Positions 24,776-35,805 of a DNA stretch of 64,000 nucleotides are shown here, one piece after another. Both the position numbers and the translations under genes were made by a program. Below the pieces are notes generated by a model. It did not search any database and was not told where the DNA came from. It saw only the letters and a list, made by a program, of their open reading frames with translations. The stretch's first letter is position 1. Each line of letters opens with the position of its first letter. Source of the stretch: Cristatella mucedo. Its lineage: Eukaryota; Bryozoa; Phylactolaemata; Cristatellidae. The stretch lies in the NCBI GenBank assembly GCA_009760855.2, contig WPIO01000073.1, positions 1,101,001-1,165,000 of the forward strand, written 5' to 3'.

Positions 24776-26424
24776 GGGTCGTTAACATCAGTTTCCGAAA
24801 TCGAGATGAACCAATATAGGGCTCACAGCAGCATGCAATTACGTACTATTCGGCACTCCAATTCTGAACCCAACAAGATGACAGTTCTATGAACAATGTT
24901 TACAAAGACTAAAGCTCGGAAAGAAGATCTTGCTGTCCTGATCGATTGAGCCAATTAAAGCTCGGCTGGCTGGATTAGTAACCTACAAGGGGTCCAACTT
25001 AGGACTAGGAGAGTATCGGATGCCAAGGCATCTCATTTTAGTTTGCATGATAAAATTAAAATGGCGATATCTAATGAGAAAAGGGAAATTTTCTAGCATG
25101 GTCATTTATAAGAAAAAACAGCTCCTTGAAATACCATGCTTGTAGAAGAGCCTTGTTGGTGTATACACGGGTCGGTAACTGAAGTATGAACGAGTAAGCT
25201 CTTAATGATATAACTCCTAGATTCTCTACGAATTTGCTTAGCCATATTCATCTTCGCAAACGCACACTCTTGTTGGATCTCCAGTTTAATCTTACTTTGG
25301 CAATTCACCTCGGTTGTCTTTTCAAGGCTGTTGACGAGTTCCTTGCAAAGGCTAGAACTTGTCACTGCCACTACGTCCAATCTATTTGCGAATAACAAAA
25401 AAGGACTCATCGATCTCGTCAATTTGTCGTGCACCGTCGTCTCCAAAGCACCCACACTGTGAAGCTGGAGATTACTAAGCCTTTGGTGCGCTTCTGCTTT
25501 GGTACTTTTTAATTACCTGGTGGTATTTGAATGACTACTAAATTGACGCATTACAATTTTACCTTTAATCTGCAGAGCCAAAAATATTGTCTAAATAAAT
25601 AAATAGAATAACAAGATACAAGCGCGAAAATTCAGAGAGGAACGGTAAGTACTGCGGAGAGTATGCAGAGGAACGCCTGTCTCGCGAACTCTGACTGCTC
25701 ACAGTCATGTTTAGTTGAATTCGTTTTGATTGCATGGGTGGTCACAAAGTCCTTGATAGAGCTCAATTTGGCCCAAGCCAAACGGGAAAACGATAAGCTA
25801 AACTATGATTTCCTTATGTCAAAGCCGAAGAATTTAGATGTATCACTGGGAAACTCAAATTGACTCTCACCTTTCTTCTCCACCTAAAGTCGGGCAAGGT
25901 TCGCTCTTCCGTAGAACGGGCGAACAACCAACTTACTGAAGTCTTACCTGATTGGCGGAAATTTGTCTCATTAAATATTATTTAATTCATTTATAATAAT
26001 TAATTTTGCCGTTTCGCATGGTTGAGCTACAGCACGTTTTATTCATGTGTCGCCCAAAATTAAATGAGTGAGTGAGTGAAACTGGGAAACGTAGCTCGAA
26101 AGGTCTCTGACCGCATGCCATCCTCCACGAGTTACCACGTGGAGTAAAGCTAATGTGCTCATCTTGGAAAAATCTTAATGGATTTCATCGCTTCTGATCG
26201 TGTCCCTCCTGCGGAACCATGTCTATGAAGTCAGAGACTACCTCTGCCGGTGAATTGCCAAGTCAATTCTTAAGGATTTTTCTCTTTTGGATGATTTTTT
26301 TTATTAAACTTGTAAAACTGAGCTTAATACTAATGGAAGATGAACTCTGAATCGTTGGCTTGATTTATTAGCCAGCTTTTTCATGTGCTAGATGTAAATA
26401 AACAAAATCAATACATGTTAGATG
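24776..26424. other. No gene assigned; one possible exon
   Basis: Minus-strand reading 25445-25230 follows an acceptor-like CCAGCTTCACAG and gives a polar, helix-like stretch (KELVNSLEKTTEVNCQSKIK), but no good donor or partner exon. The plus-strand ORF 25663-25863 is similarly unsupported. Confidence 0.3.
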
Positions 26425-26590
26425 ATTTAACTGCCTCATTTGTATAGCGGTGGAAGAGCCTTAACGGCTATCGCTAACCGCTTGCATTTGAAAATATAGG
26501 ATAGCCAAACGCAGGATTCGAACCCACGACCTCGGTCATGAAGAGCGAAGCACCTAACCTCCAGGGCCATTACGGCCTGTAACGCGGACA
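26425..26590 (-). mobile_element. SINE-B copy
   Basis: Reverse orientation: TTTAACTGCCTCATTTGTAT, AGAGCCTTAACGGCTATCGC, GGATTCGAACCCACGACCTC and GAAGCACCTAACCTCCAGGG. Confidence 0.85.
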
Positions 26591-28284
26591 ATCCCGGCTG
26601 CAAAGCTTCGGATAATGGAACACGATTAAATGTGTTTGCCCAACGCTGCTGGCGGCCAGCACACTAAACAGGGCCGCTCTTTACGCGGTCGGTTTGCGGT
26701 TCCCAACTGAGCTTCCTCAGCTAACTACTGTATCCTTATCAGAGGACTCAGCCACAAATGCACATCAAAGGGTTCGAGCCGTAATCCGACATCAAAAGGT
26801 GGTAGCCTTTATAAACCAGCATAATTCAGTGGCCGCCAAAAATGGCCAGTGCATGAACATTAAACCACGTTTGAGATTGTTAACGGTTCCTGAATTACAA
26901 TAATTAGGAGCCGGGTCTGTCACAATCGATGGCATAGACCGCGTAATGAGCGATAATGACCATGGTTAATTTGCTGCAAACTATAGCTAGTGCTGTGCAC
27001 GTGTAGCCCCTTAGTCGCAGTCGCAATATACAGCTCTCGTTATTGAGGCTCTTTATTAAGAACATTCCTGTTTGCTGTTGTGCTCTGCTATCGAGGGTGC
27101 ACCATAGCTGCTCCGAGGCGCACCGGCATCTGTTACGGGTCTGCAATTAATAGAAACCTTCCGTAAACTGTGTATGCGTCAAACGAATTTACTTTAGGAA
27201 CGGCTACCGTCGTTTTAACACTTATAACAATTGTTTTGCTTTTAGCGAAGTCAAGTAGGAAATGACGAGTGCAAGGAAAACGAAAAATGACCTGCGATTA
27301 TCAACCTGACGTCAGCAACGCATGGAACTTCAAGATGCATAATTTCAGAAAAAGTTACCACTGTTGATCGTCCAATTATGGTTTCGCATGCATTCGTTTC
27401 TCATGTAAATATACTAGCACGGCCAGTTCGAACCAACCAGATAGGAGTCCCCTCCCGAAGTTCCTTTTGCCGAGCATACGGTGCTGTCGACACTACTAGT
27501 AGCTGTTTAGTCTACTCGAACTATAGAAATAGCAACGTTCTAGATAACAAAATTCTTCCTAATCAGGGCTGGATATGCCCTGTGCGGGATAGCGCGTCCC
27601 GCCAAATGGGTGGAGTACCGAGCGCACGGTTGCTAAGGCCACAGAGGCCGCTAAAAGGATTGCTGGCCCCTCCCCTACCAGGTCATCAGTGAAGCAAGTT
27701 TCTTGACGCGTACTGACGGTGCGATACAAAACTTACCCAACTTCCTACAGTTGAGTCAGTCATGATTTTAGATTCTGATCAGCAGCGTTCCTGCAAGCCT
27801 GCCATCGGGGGCAAATATGCTGGTCGCTAACTGGGAGGCCACCTATTAATTCCGCTTACGGGTGGCTTCCAGTGTCCTTCACCTAGATGACCTCAGCGAC
27901 CTTAACATAACCGTTACTAGGGAAGTTAGGGTCGCGGCCTCACTTCCTTAGCCCAACTCCTAGTGCACTCTTGTGGCTCTTACGCTCTCTTCTAGTAAGC
28001 ATAGCTGCCCCTGTTTATTGTATTAAATGAGACTGTCGTGCCCAGGCCAGAGAGCGCATGAAATGTTTTAGACGCGATGGCACTGACTATGGTGGCGGCC
28101 GCCGATGAAGCGCAATGAACTGCTCGAGTTGGCTCCTGCTGAAGCAAAGGCCTTGATTGATCGATGCTTAAATGCAGTGAACGGTATCTTTTGAAAGTAA
28201 TTAGGTGGATATAACGCTCATTGTAGGCAGCGGTCACAGAGACTTGGACCAGCGCAAGCCATTAAGCTTCTGCGCTGCTAATGA
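26591..28284. other. No gene recognised
   Basis: Short ORFs on both strands without domain or splice support; no repeat shared with the rest of the window. Confidence 0.4.
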
Positions 28285-28860
28285 ATTTGGCTGCAAGGTT
28301 AATCAGCAGATCCCAGAGGTTCGAGCACGCGTCTCCTTCTCCGAAGAAGCTTCGACGAGTCTATCAACGAATAAGGAGCAGAATTTTTACTCGGACCCGC
28401 AAGGTCCGCTATGGCTTGGCTCCTTCATTCCAAGCAGAACTGCTGCATCCTTTTCAGCCTCCTCGTGCTCTCAGGTCCTTTATGGACTATACACTTGCTA
28501 ATGCATTACTTCGCTTGAAGACAGGTGGCGATAGAAGCTTTGTCTCAGCAGGCTCCAGACTGTAACTTGATTCTACGATTCTTACGCAACATATCTCCTG
28601 CTGGCGACTGTGGTAGACCACCCTTTCCAACCGTCCTAAGCTGCTACTTCCATGCTTCTCAATTCCTCGACTGCCCTCCTGACTTAGCTTTGCTTCTCAC
28701 TTTTTCTTTTTGGCGTGAGACGAAGTCTGCTGGCAACCATGTGAGCACTGGAAGCCGCTTAGGGTTTGAGTACGCCGTAGAAAACTCTCCAGCGTAACGA
28801 CCATATAGTCGTTGCAGATTTGTGGATTTACAGTTGGAGATACATTACAACATACTGTTC
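28285..28860 (+). mobile_element. LINE family 2 3' third
   Basis: Translation SRSQRFEHASPSPKKLRRVY, VRYGLAPSFQAELLHPFQPP and LKTGGDRSFVSAGSRL is the C-terminal region of a Rex1/L2-type reverse transcriptase. The 3' region GAGACGAAGTCTGCTGGCAA and AAGCCGCTTAGGGTTTGAGT follows and ends near GATACATTACAACAT. Confidence 0.75.
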
Positions 28861-29714
28861 TAAAAAGGTTCGGACTGGGTAAATAATAAGGATGTGAGTT
28901 GGTCGGCGGCTGTTCTTAAATATAGCACATAAAAGGAAGATAAATGAGACAGGTCTATGCCCAGATTTGAAACGCAGGGACACATCTCGGGAGTTTTCCT
29001 GCCCAAAGGCCGCAGCGAAGGCATCTCCCAACAGAAAATTGTTTCAGTTCTGCAACTTCTCGTGACGAGAGTGCCACATAGACCATTCAAATTTTTCTCT
29101 GGAGTGTAAACTGGTTTTTCCGGGCCTGGAATGATGTTGATGGCGATAACAGCACGCGAAGTGACTTCGAACAGCCTAAGATTACAGTTAAGTGCTGTTA
29201 TGTGAGCCGAATCTTAAAATTGCACATTATAATGACTTCATGAGTCACGGTCTTGTTAATTTTTTGCCTATAACATTTAAGTTATCTGAGACTTATTTTG
29301 GTCAGACTGTGGGAAGAGTAAGACTATATTAAGCTATGTTAGTCAATACGAGACCCATCGCTGGCTTTCGGTTCAAGAGGATACAGGTCTTTCTTTGTAG
29401 GGTTCGATCAATCTGAATAGTTATGCACGAGGCTTTCCAGTGTAGCATCTGCTTCTCTTACTACGCCGTTTAGTTCTGCCTCTGTGAAGACAATGTCCTC
29501 TATGTGCTTATCTACAGAAATTGTGCAATATATCACTAATCGGTTGACATGCTTTCTTAAGAGCATATGTAAAGTGCATAGAAAGAGATTATATCTGTTA
29601 TGGTATATGCAATGATTTATTGTAATCATTTTTACTACACGCATGAACACTAATTGAGCAAGAGGGCTGTGCTTGTTTCGCATAGAAGAAATTCTCCCGA
29701 TCAAGCATAATCAT
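28861..29714. other. No gene recognised
   Basis: AT-rich, with short ORFs only. A piece at about 29540-29600 vaguely resembles a LINE tail. Confidence 0.35.
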
Positions 29715-30075
29715 AATAGTAAGAATTATAAAAAGTCGTTTACACGGCAAACTAAGAGAACGAAATCGCTAATCTAGGAGATTTACAGTCGAAATATCTA
29801 TCTAGCAAATTTAAAGTTTGCCGAAAGAGAATCAATAACCAAGGGTTAGTGAGTGGTGAGGTTTCATGCTCAGACAAGCATGTAAAAGCCAACAAGTAGC
29901 GTCCTTAGGCCGCCATGCTAAAACAGACAACTACGACACTCAGGGCCCACCGGTTAGTAGGACACCACGCCAGTAAAATGCACTGATTATTACACAGGCA
30001 AGCATACAAAGGACACGTTAACCAAAAGCTCACCATTGCAAAGAGAAAGTTGACCTGAGCAAACCATTCGGCCAT
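29715..30075 (-). mobile_element. LINE-like repeat family 4, copy 2
   Basis: AACTAAGAGAACGAAATCGC, ACCAAGGGTTAGTGAG, AGGCCGCCATGCTAAAACAG and CACCGGTTAGTAGGACAC repeat the order seen at 19.6-19.9 kb with moderate divergence. Confidence 0.6.
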
Positions 30076-30592
30076 CACCACGATTAGGCACTTGAGCTAC
30101 ATAGAAGCGGCACTTGAGTTACATAGAAGCTGCAGAAATAAGAAGGAGCAGCATTGGATAGGAGATGGCATCTCTCTAAAAATACATAATCATAAATCCG
30201 CGATGTCAGCTAAACATGCATCATCATACATTCCTCTATACTTGCATCAGCACACATCATTCGGTATGCTAAAAAATTAGCATACCGAAGACAAGCGACT
30301 GGAAGAACTGCTGTTTTGTTTGACAACAAAGCGATGTGTTTTGTCGAGACCGTGAAGTTAGCCCCACATCACCACTATGGATGAGCCAATAATCAGTTTA
30401 ATTTCAAAATCACCGGTGAATACGGTCATAAGCCAGCTTACAAAAAAGGGTCAATGTGAAACTGCAGAAATAGGCTACGTCTCTATATGTAATTGTGAAT
30501 GCCAATAACAATACAATTACATAAAGATACGAGCAATCAAAGCAGAAGCAGTCTCACTGCAATGGACAGAGTAGAGGCTGCCATGGCAGCAA
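30076..30592. other. Downstream flank of the SERAC1-like gene
   Basis: It contains a 22-bp near-duplicate (GCACTTGAGCTACATAGAAG, about 30088-30131) and a small hairpin (CGGTATGCTAA / TTAGCATACCG, about 30261-30287). No clear polyadenylation signal for the minus-strand gene was picked out. Confidence 0.4.
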
Positions 30593-30723
30593 TCATGCCG
30601 AGGCTGCCTTTACTAAATTGACAATTGTCGAATAGAGTGGTGATTCTTTGCTTGACGGTTTACATGTCCCCAGGTGATCCTCGTTCAGAAAAAAGTGTTG
30701 CACTTTCATGCCATCATCATGTT
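30593..30723 (-). CDS. SERAC1: SERAC1-like terminal exon
   Basis: This 131-nt exon opens after an acceptor with the pyrimidine tract ATTTTTCCAG and ends at TGA. It encodes about 42 residues including FFLNEDHLGTCKP, the C-terminal signature around the hydrolase His. It lies 1.6 kb from the body of the lipase domain, across an intron that contains a long (CT)n tract. The preceding donor is G|GTAAGG at 32320; the phases agree, which is what ties this small exon to the gene. Confidence 0.85.
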
Positions 30724-30867
30724 CTGGAAAAATGTGAGTGACCAAGTAACAATAGCTAGCATTAAAGCAGCAATGGTTGACCAGCAGCCAATAAGGCAAG
30801 AGTAAAAAAATCTAGTATAGTTCCACCTTTTTCACAGTCTCTGATTCTCTTCTTGTAATCTCTCTCT

Positions 30868-30939
<72 letters not shown>

Positions 30940-33900
30940 CTCTCTCTCTCTCTCCCCCTGTTCAGTTAGTCTGTCTTCCTTGCTCCTCTCACTCCCCCTT
31001 ATTAGTGGCATTCGTAGATCATGGCAAAAGCATACGATCGAATATTAAGGAAGCTGATTGCAATCCGAGGTGAGTATAACTAGACGACAGTAACTAAGCA
31101 GCCTGTGCTAAGCATTATAAATAATTTTGTAATTGCCATGGATCAATGTAAATACCATGAGAAAGGCTGACAAAACTTGAGCGCTTTCGCATGCTAGCTC
31201 GAGTACTCTTGACTGTTTTGTTTGCCTTCCTGGTTATCTTGGGTGTATATTTGAGTGCCGGCTTTGCTGAAAGTGGTGCCTATCATAACAGTCATGGCAA
31301 AATACTCGTGCAAGATAGCTAACATAATGCCAGCTCATCATTGCCTCGTGTTCCCTAGCAGCTTGCAGAAACTAAACTCTGCAGTTCACGGCTCGAAAAG
31401 AAGCTCTCTTTAAGAGAGTACATAAGACAAGCTACAGCTACTATAGCTGCTCTCACTGACCTCTGACCTCTGCCCTTACTCTGTGGCCCCGGGCAGGATA
31501 CAGTCCAGTCAGGCGAAGAGTTAGTAGCATCGATTACATACATAACCTCATGCACCACATTCGAAAATGAGTTCTGATCCACACCAATTCGTCAACAATG
31601 CACTGTCTGGATCTAGGCAACTGGCTACTTAGCCGAAATTCAGCTCCGATCTTTCCTACGAACAGGGCTAGGATAACAGCATAGCCTAAAGAGAATGGTG
31701 GCAGAAACAAGGGTTTGGGGTAGGGGAGGGGGCCTTGTCCCCTTATAGACACGTCTACATTGCCTCTAGTTTCCATCCGTCCACTACATAGCAAGCAGTC
31801 TGTTTTCGAACGGCTGACAGACAGACTACATGGTGGTGGTTTTACTTCATGGCCATGACGGACAGAAGCAAAGCACTCATGACCAAACAGATGTGAATTC
31901 AAATGACCTCACTTCCTTTGCCACTGAAAAGAATGCTTGAGGCTACTGAGCATCTACGACCACCCACGTGCTAAGGGTACGGCTAGAGTGCTGGTTTATG
32001 GAATAGATAGAGCTATGATTACCAAAACATATCCCTTCGGGAGCGGCCGAAGACATCAAAGACTAGTTGAGCATGACCAATAACTACTCTGTGGGCGGAG
32101 CTTATCAAAACAGATAGACAATGGGAAGTATGCGTGTCAAAAGGACAGTGCAGACTAACTACAAACATGGCATAAACTCCCAGTCGCTCTCTACCGTCTG
32201 CCTGCTAGCGAAGTGACCCGCACAAGCATTCGCTGGCGTTTCAAAGGTCACCCGATTGAGCAAGCACGACACCCTCGTGTCGTCGGCGCTGGCTCACAGG
32301 CCACTGGCTGGCCGCCTTACCGTCGATCTCTGCGGGAACCAGCAGCACGCTGACCTTGCTGCCCAGCCGCGTCTTTGCCGTCTCGTGAAAGTTGACCACG
32401 CTGAATCCGGAGGCTCGTGCTAGTGCCGAGAAGGCGCCGCGAAGCGCCTCCAGCTCGCCCGAGCCCGGCTGCAGCTCTTGCACCTCGGCGCTCGGATACA
32501 GCAGGTAGCGAGCGCGCTGTCCGAGGCCCGCCAGCGCGCTGCCTCGGTGCGGCACACTGCACAGCACGACCGCGCGCGTGCTCGCCAGCACGCTGCTCCG
32601 TCGCCGGGCAGCGGTGGCTGCTGCTGCGCTCGCGGCAGCAGCGCCGCTGCCGCCGTCGCACTGGCCAGCCACAGCCGCTGCCGCCCCGGCGGCCTGGCTG
32701 GCGTGCAGGAGCATGCGCTCGACGAGCAGGCCGCCGAGCGAGTGGCCCAGCCAGACGACGGGCCGGCGGCCGACGCCGGCGCGCACGAGCGAGTCCAGCA
32801 TGTCGTCGGCTCGCCGCTCGGTCGTGCGCTTGTGCCTGTCGTGCGGGCAGTAGGCCGACGCCACCCACTCGGTGAGCATCGTGTCGTACTCGACGGCGAG
32901 CACGCGCACGTTCGGGCAGTCGACGGGAAGCCACTTTTTCGGCCAGCAGTCGCAGCGCTCAGCTGTGGAGGTGGCAGCAGCGTCGCTCTGTCGCCACGTC
33001 TTGACGGGCCCTCCGCGCAGCCCGTGCACCAACACGACGTCGACTGCCGCCGCTGACGGTGACTGCGGTGCCGGCTCGGTGGCCTGCTGATCGGCGAATG
33101 TGGGATGCAGCAGCACTACGCCGGGTAGATACTGCTCGCCGCAGCAGCCAGGGCCGTCCTCTGCAGCATCGTCTGCTGCAGCCGCAGCAGCCTGGTCCAG
33201 GTTGCTGAGCGCGGTGGCCGCCTTGCTGCTCAGCAGCGAGTCGTCAGAGCGCAGCCAGTCGGCAAGCAGGGCGAGCGAGCCGGACTGCACGATGGCCTCG
33301 CACAGGCTCTCGTCCGTGGCGAGATTGGCCAGCACGCCTGCCGCGGCTGCGCGTAGCCCGTCGACCTGCTGATGACTGGCAATCACGCGCTGCACCAGCT
33401 GCAGGCCGCCGAGTCGGACGAATGCGAGCTTCAGAGTGGGGTTGCTAAAAAAAAAGAGCCCAGCGCATCGGTGCTACGTGGCAGTTTTGGGAAAAACATT
33501 AAAAATGAAGACCGAAATGCGACGACGACGCACACGCACAGCCAGCCGCCCTGGCTGTCAGGGACACGAGAGCGGCAGGATTGGCGAGCGAGCAAGCGAA
33601 GTGGCGGCGGCACGGTGAACTCGGGTGCAGCCTGCTAGGGGCATCGGTGGTGGATGCTGGGGGTGCAAGAGCCCTACAAGTTCTGCGCAGCCATCGAGCT
33701 TCGAGATTGCAACCGCAGCAACATTCTGGCCCTGCACCTGGAAGCGGCATTGCGGCATGCGGCGCCCAGCAGCCTGCTCCCTAGCAGAGGCCGAAGTGCA
33801 CTCTCCAAAGAGCTCAGCTTTCAGGAAGCTCGCACGCGCATGCGCACGGAGCGCGCAACGCCCTCGCATCGGCGTGCAGGCGCACTACCTGGTCTGCAAG

Positions 33901-34646
33901 TAAAGCACGCGCATAAACCACTTTAGCAGGACATCGCTAATCAAAGCTTCCTCGTCGCCAACGGCCACGCCGGCGGCAGAACTGCCACCGGTGAGATCAG
34001 TGTATTCGTGACGCAAAGCCTGGCTGCCACGTTCTGCAAGCAGCGCCATCTTGACGAGCAGGACTGCCGCGAAGTGCTTGGAGCATGCGTCAGTTGCGTT
34101 CACTTCGTCCACGCCCTCGAGCAGCGACACCATCGCCTTGAGCAGACTTTCGCGGCCTCTGGACTCGTCGGTCAGAGGGCCGCGCGGCGAGCTGAATAGT
34201 CTCGGATCCACGTCGGGGCATCGAGCGAGCGAGACGAGCGTTCGGTAGTCGCACGCCTGCACCAGGGCGCCGAGCTCGTGCTCCGACAGATCGTGCAGCA
34301 GCGGGCACAGGCGGCAGACAGCGAACGACCTCGTTCGGGCGTCGTTGCCCGAGTGCACCAGCCGCGCCATCATTCGACGGTCGTTCAGGTGGCCGACGCA
34401 CACCGGTGCGAGGCGCCCGAGCGGACCATCCGGAGCCGCCGCGGGCGGCAGCTCGCCGGCGGCGACGGCTGCAGTCTCAGAGGAGCTGCCCGGCAGTGCG
34501 TACACGAACGGCGGCGTCGTGTACCTCTCGAGCAACGGGATGTCACCTCGGATGATACGGAGTCGCGACAGGTCCGAAGCCACTGCGTATACTCCCGTGG
34601 CCAAGGCGCAGCCGCTAAGAACTGCCGCTGCCTTTCGCAGAGCCAT
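30593..34646 (-). CDS. SERAC1: SERAC1-like serine active site lipase, 3 exons
   Basis: Exons on the minus strand are 34646-33889, 33444-32321 and 30723-30593. Splice phases match at both junctions (AG|C giving Ser; G|AA giving Glu), yielding about 670 aa, close to the usual ~650 aa. The N-terminus (MALRKAAAVLSG) is hydrophobic, followed by a helical ARM-like region (residues ~100-340). The alpha/beta hydrolase domain has the oxyanion strand VDVVLVHGLRGG plus KTWR (~390-405), the nucleophile elbow GHSLGG (Ser ~488), VVLCSVPHRGS (~545-555) and a C-terminal NEDHLGTCKP with the likely catalytic His (~644) on the last exon. Known of the family: SERAC1 acts at mitochondria-ER contacts in phosphatidylglycerol remodelling. 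An Ala/Gly/Arg-rich insertion sits at ~505-535. Family assignment is secure; the exact start and extra 5' exons are uncertain. Confidence 0.88.
30865..30955. repeat. (CT)n microsatellite in SERAC1-like intron 2
   Basis: A dinucleotide CT tract, broken once or twice by CAT, lies inside the 32320-30724 intron of the SERAC1-like gene. On the gene's own strand it reads as GA repeats, so it is not a splice-site pyrimidine tract for that gene. Confidence 0.95.
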
Positions 34647-35026
34647 AAGTCAGTGTCTTTCCCGGCCCACTGACATCAACGGCCGGCCGGCGGCTGACCG
34701 GCAGCTGACTGAGGTGGATAGCGTGTCCAACACCACAAGACGAGCGCTTTAGCTGATTTCTACAGCACAAGAATTGTTCACACCTATCGAACAACACGTG
34801 CATATGCTCGTGTACGAACAATCGCGAGTACGAGAATGCTTGCTGTTGACCTCCACCCGCGCGGCCTCCTCAGGCCGACAGTCCTTTAACTAAGCATCGG
34901 CTGAGTCCACCAAATTTCTAGCAATCGTTGAACATTTTCTAGCAAATTGAGCACATATACAGCCAAATTTATCTACTGTCACTGTCTCTTCTAAAGCTCC
35001 AGCATCGCTCTCTTATCATTCAAGAA

Positions 35027-35093
35027 GTGGCACTCAGAAGATGGCACTCAGAAGATGGCACTCAAAAGATGGCACTCAGAAGATGGCACTCAC
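35027..35093. repeat. 14-bp minisatellite
   Basis: Four to five head-to-tail copies of a 14-bp unit (consensus ATGGCACTCAGAAG) with only one or two substitutions. The last copy is interrupted by the hAT-like element that starts at 35094. Confidence 0.85.
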
Positions 35094-35286
35094 CAGCGGT
35101 TCTCAACGTGTGAGCCGAGACCCCTTTGGGGGTCGAATAAACCCTTTCACAGAGGTCGCCTAAGACCACCAGATAACATTTCGCATTTCCACATTTCGCA
35201 CAAAATTATTTTATGGTTGGGGATCGCCACAAAATGAGGAACTGTAATACAAGGGTCACGGCATTAGGGAAGGTTGAGAACCACGG
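35094..35286 (+). mobile_element. SPIN-like non-autonomous hAT element
   Basis: A 193-bp element with terminal inverted repeats: the left end starts CAGCGGTTCTCAACGTGTG and the right end finishes GGTTGAGAACCACGG. It is flanked by a degenerate 8-bp duplication (GCACTCAC left, GCATACAC right, 6 of 8 matching), the size hAT transposases make. Internal stretches such as CCCCTTTGGGGGTCG, TTTCACAGAGGTCGCCTAAG and TTTATGGTTGGGG match, as I remember it, the consensus of the short SPIN elements known from tetrapods and a few invertebrates. It carries no coding capacity. Confidence 0.8.
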
Positions 35287-35805
35287 GCATACACAGAACA
35301 ACGCAGAATCCCAAACAGAAAAATAAAAAGCCTAAAGTATTCGGCGGTAAAAGCAAGGGGCATTTCCACGGTGAAACAGCGTGCATCTCTGCAAGGCCAG
35401 CGCGCAGAGGAGTCGCCAACATGAACCGAGCACGAAGTTCACCTCCTACCGGCAGCTCCAGTCTTCCTCAGTGTTGATAAAAGTCGTGAGTGACAAGGCC
35501 AGTCAAAGTATTGACTTCCACAAGTAGATGAAAAATCCCCAGCCTATGCTGGCGGTTTTGGGCGCCTAGTTTAGCAGTATGTAATTCACAAGTGGACAAA
35601 CCACCGATGTCAGCAGCCGCGATGCTGGATACCGGATGTATTTGCCGGAAGCACTTCAGCGAGCGCACTTGTGCGTTTTCTCAGAGGTGCGCGTCCGCGA
35701 GATCGACCGGTGGTCGCCGAGCTAATTCTATCTAGGCAGAAATACTTGTAGAGATATAATGAGCGAAGCTCCTCCGGCAGCATACTAATCGAGGCCTCTG
35801 AAATA

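Larger units (their letters stand above)
34647..35805. promoter_or_regulatory. Candidate shared promoter region between divergent genes
   Basis: The 1.16-kb gap separates the first recognisable codon of the minus-strand SERAC1-like gene (34646) from that of the plus-strand METTL6-like gene (35806). Divergent housekeeping genes this close often share a bidirectional promoter; that is an inference. No convincing TATA box was picked out. The gap also contains a 14-bp minisatellite and a 193-bp hAT-like element, so the ancestral spacing was shorter. Confidence 0.45.

Noticed and set aside
32317-33372. Several long plus- and minus-strand ORFs over the lipase exon
   Set aside because: Shadow frames of a GC-rich exon; only the minus frame with VHG and GHSLGG motifs matches a family and joins in phase with its neighbours.
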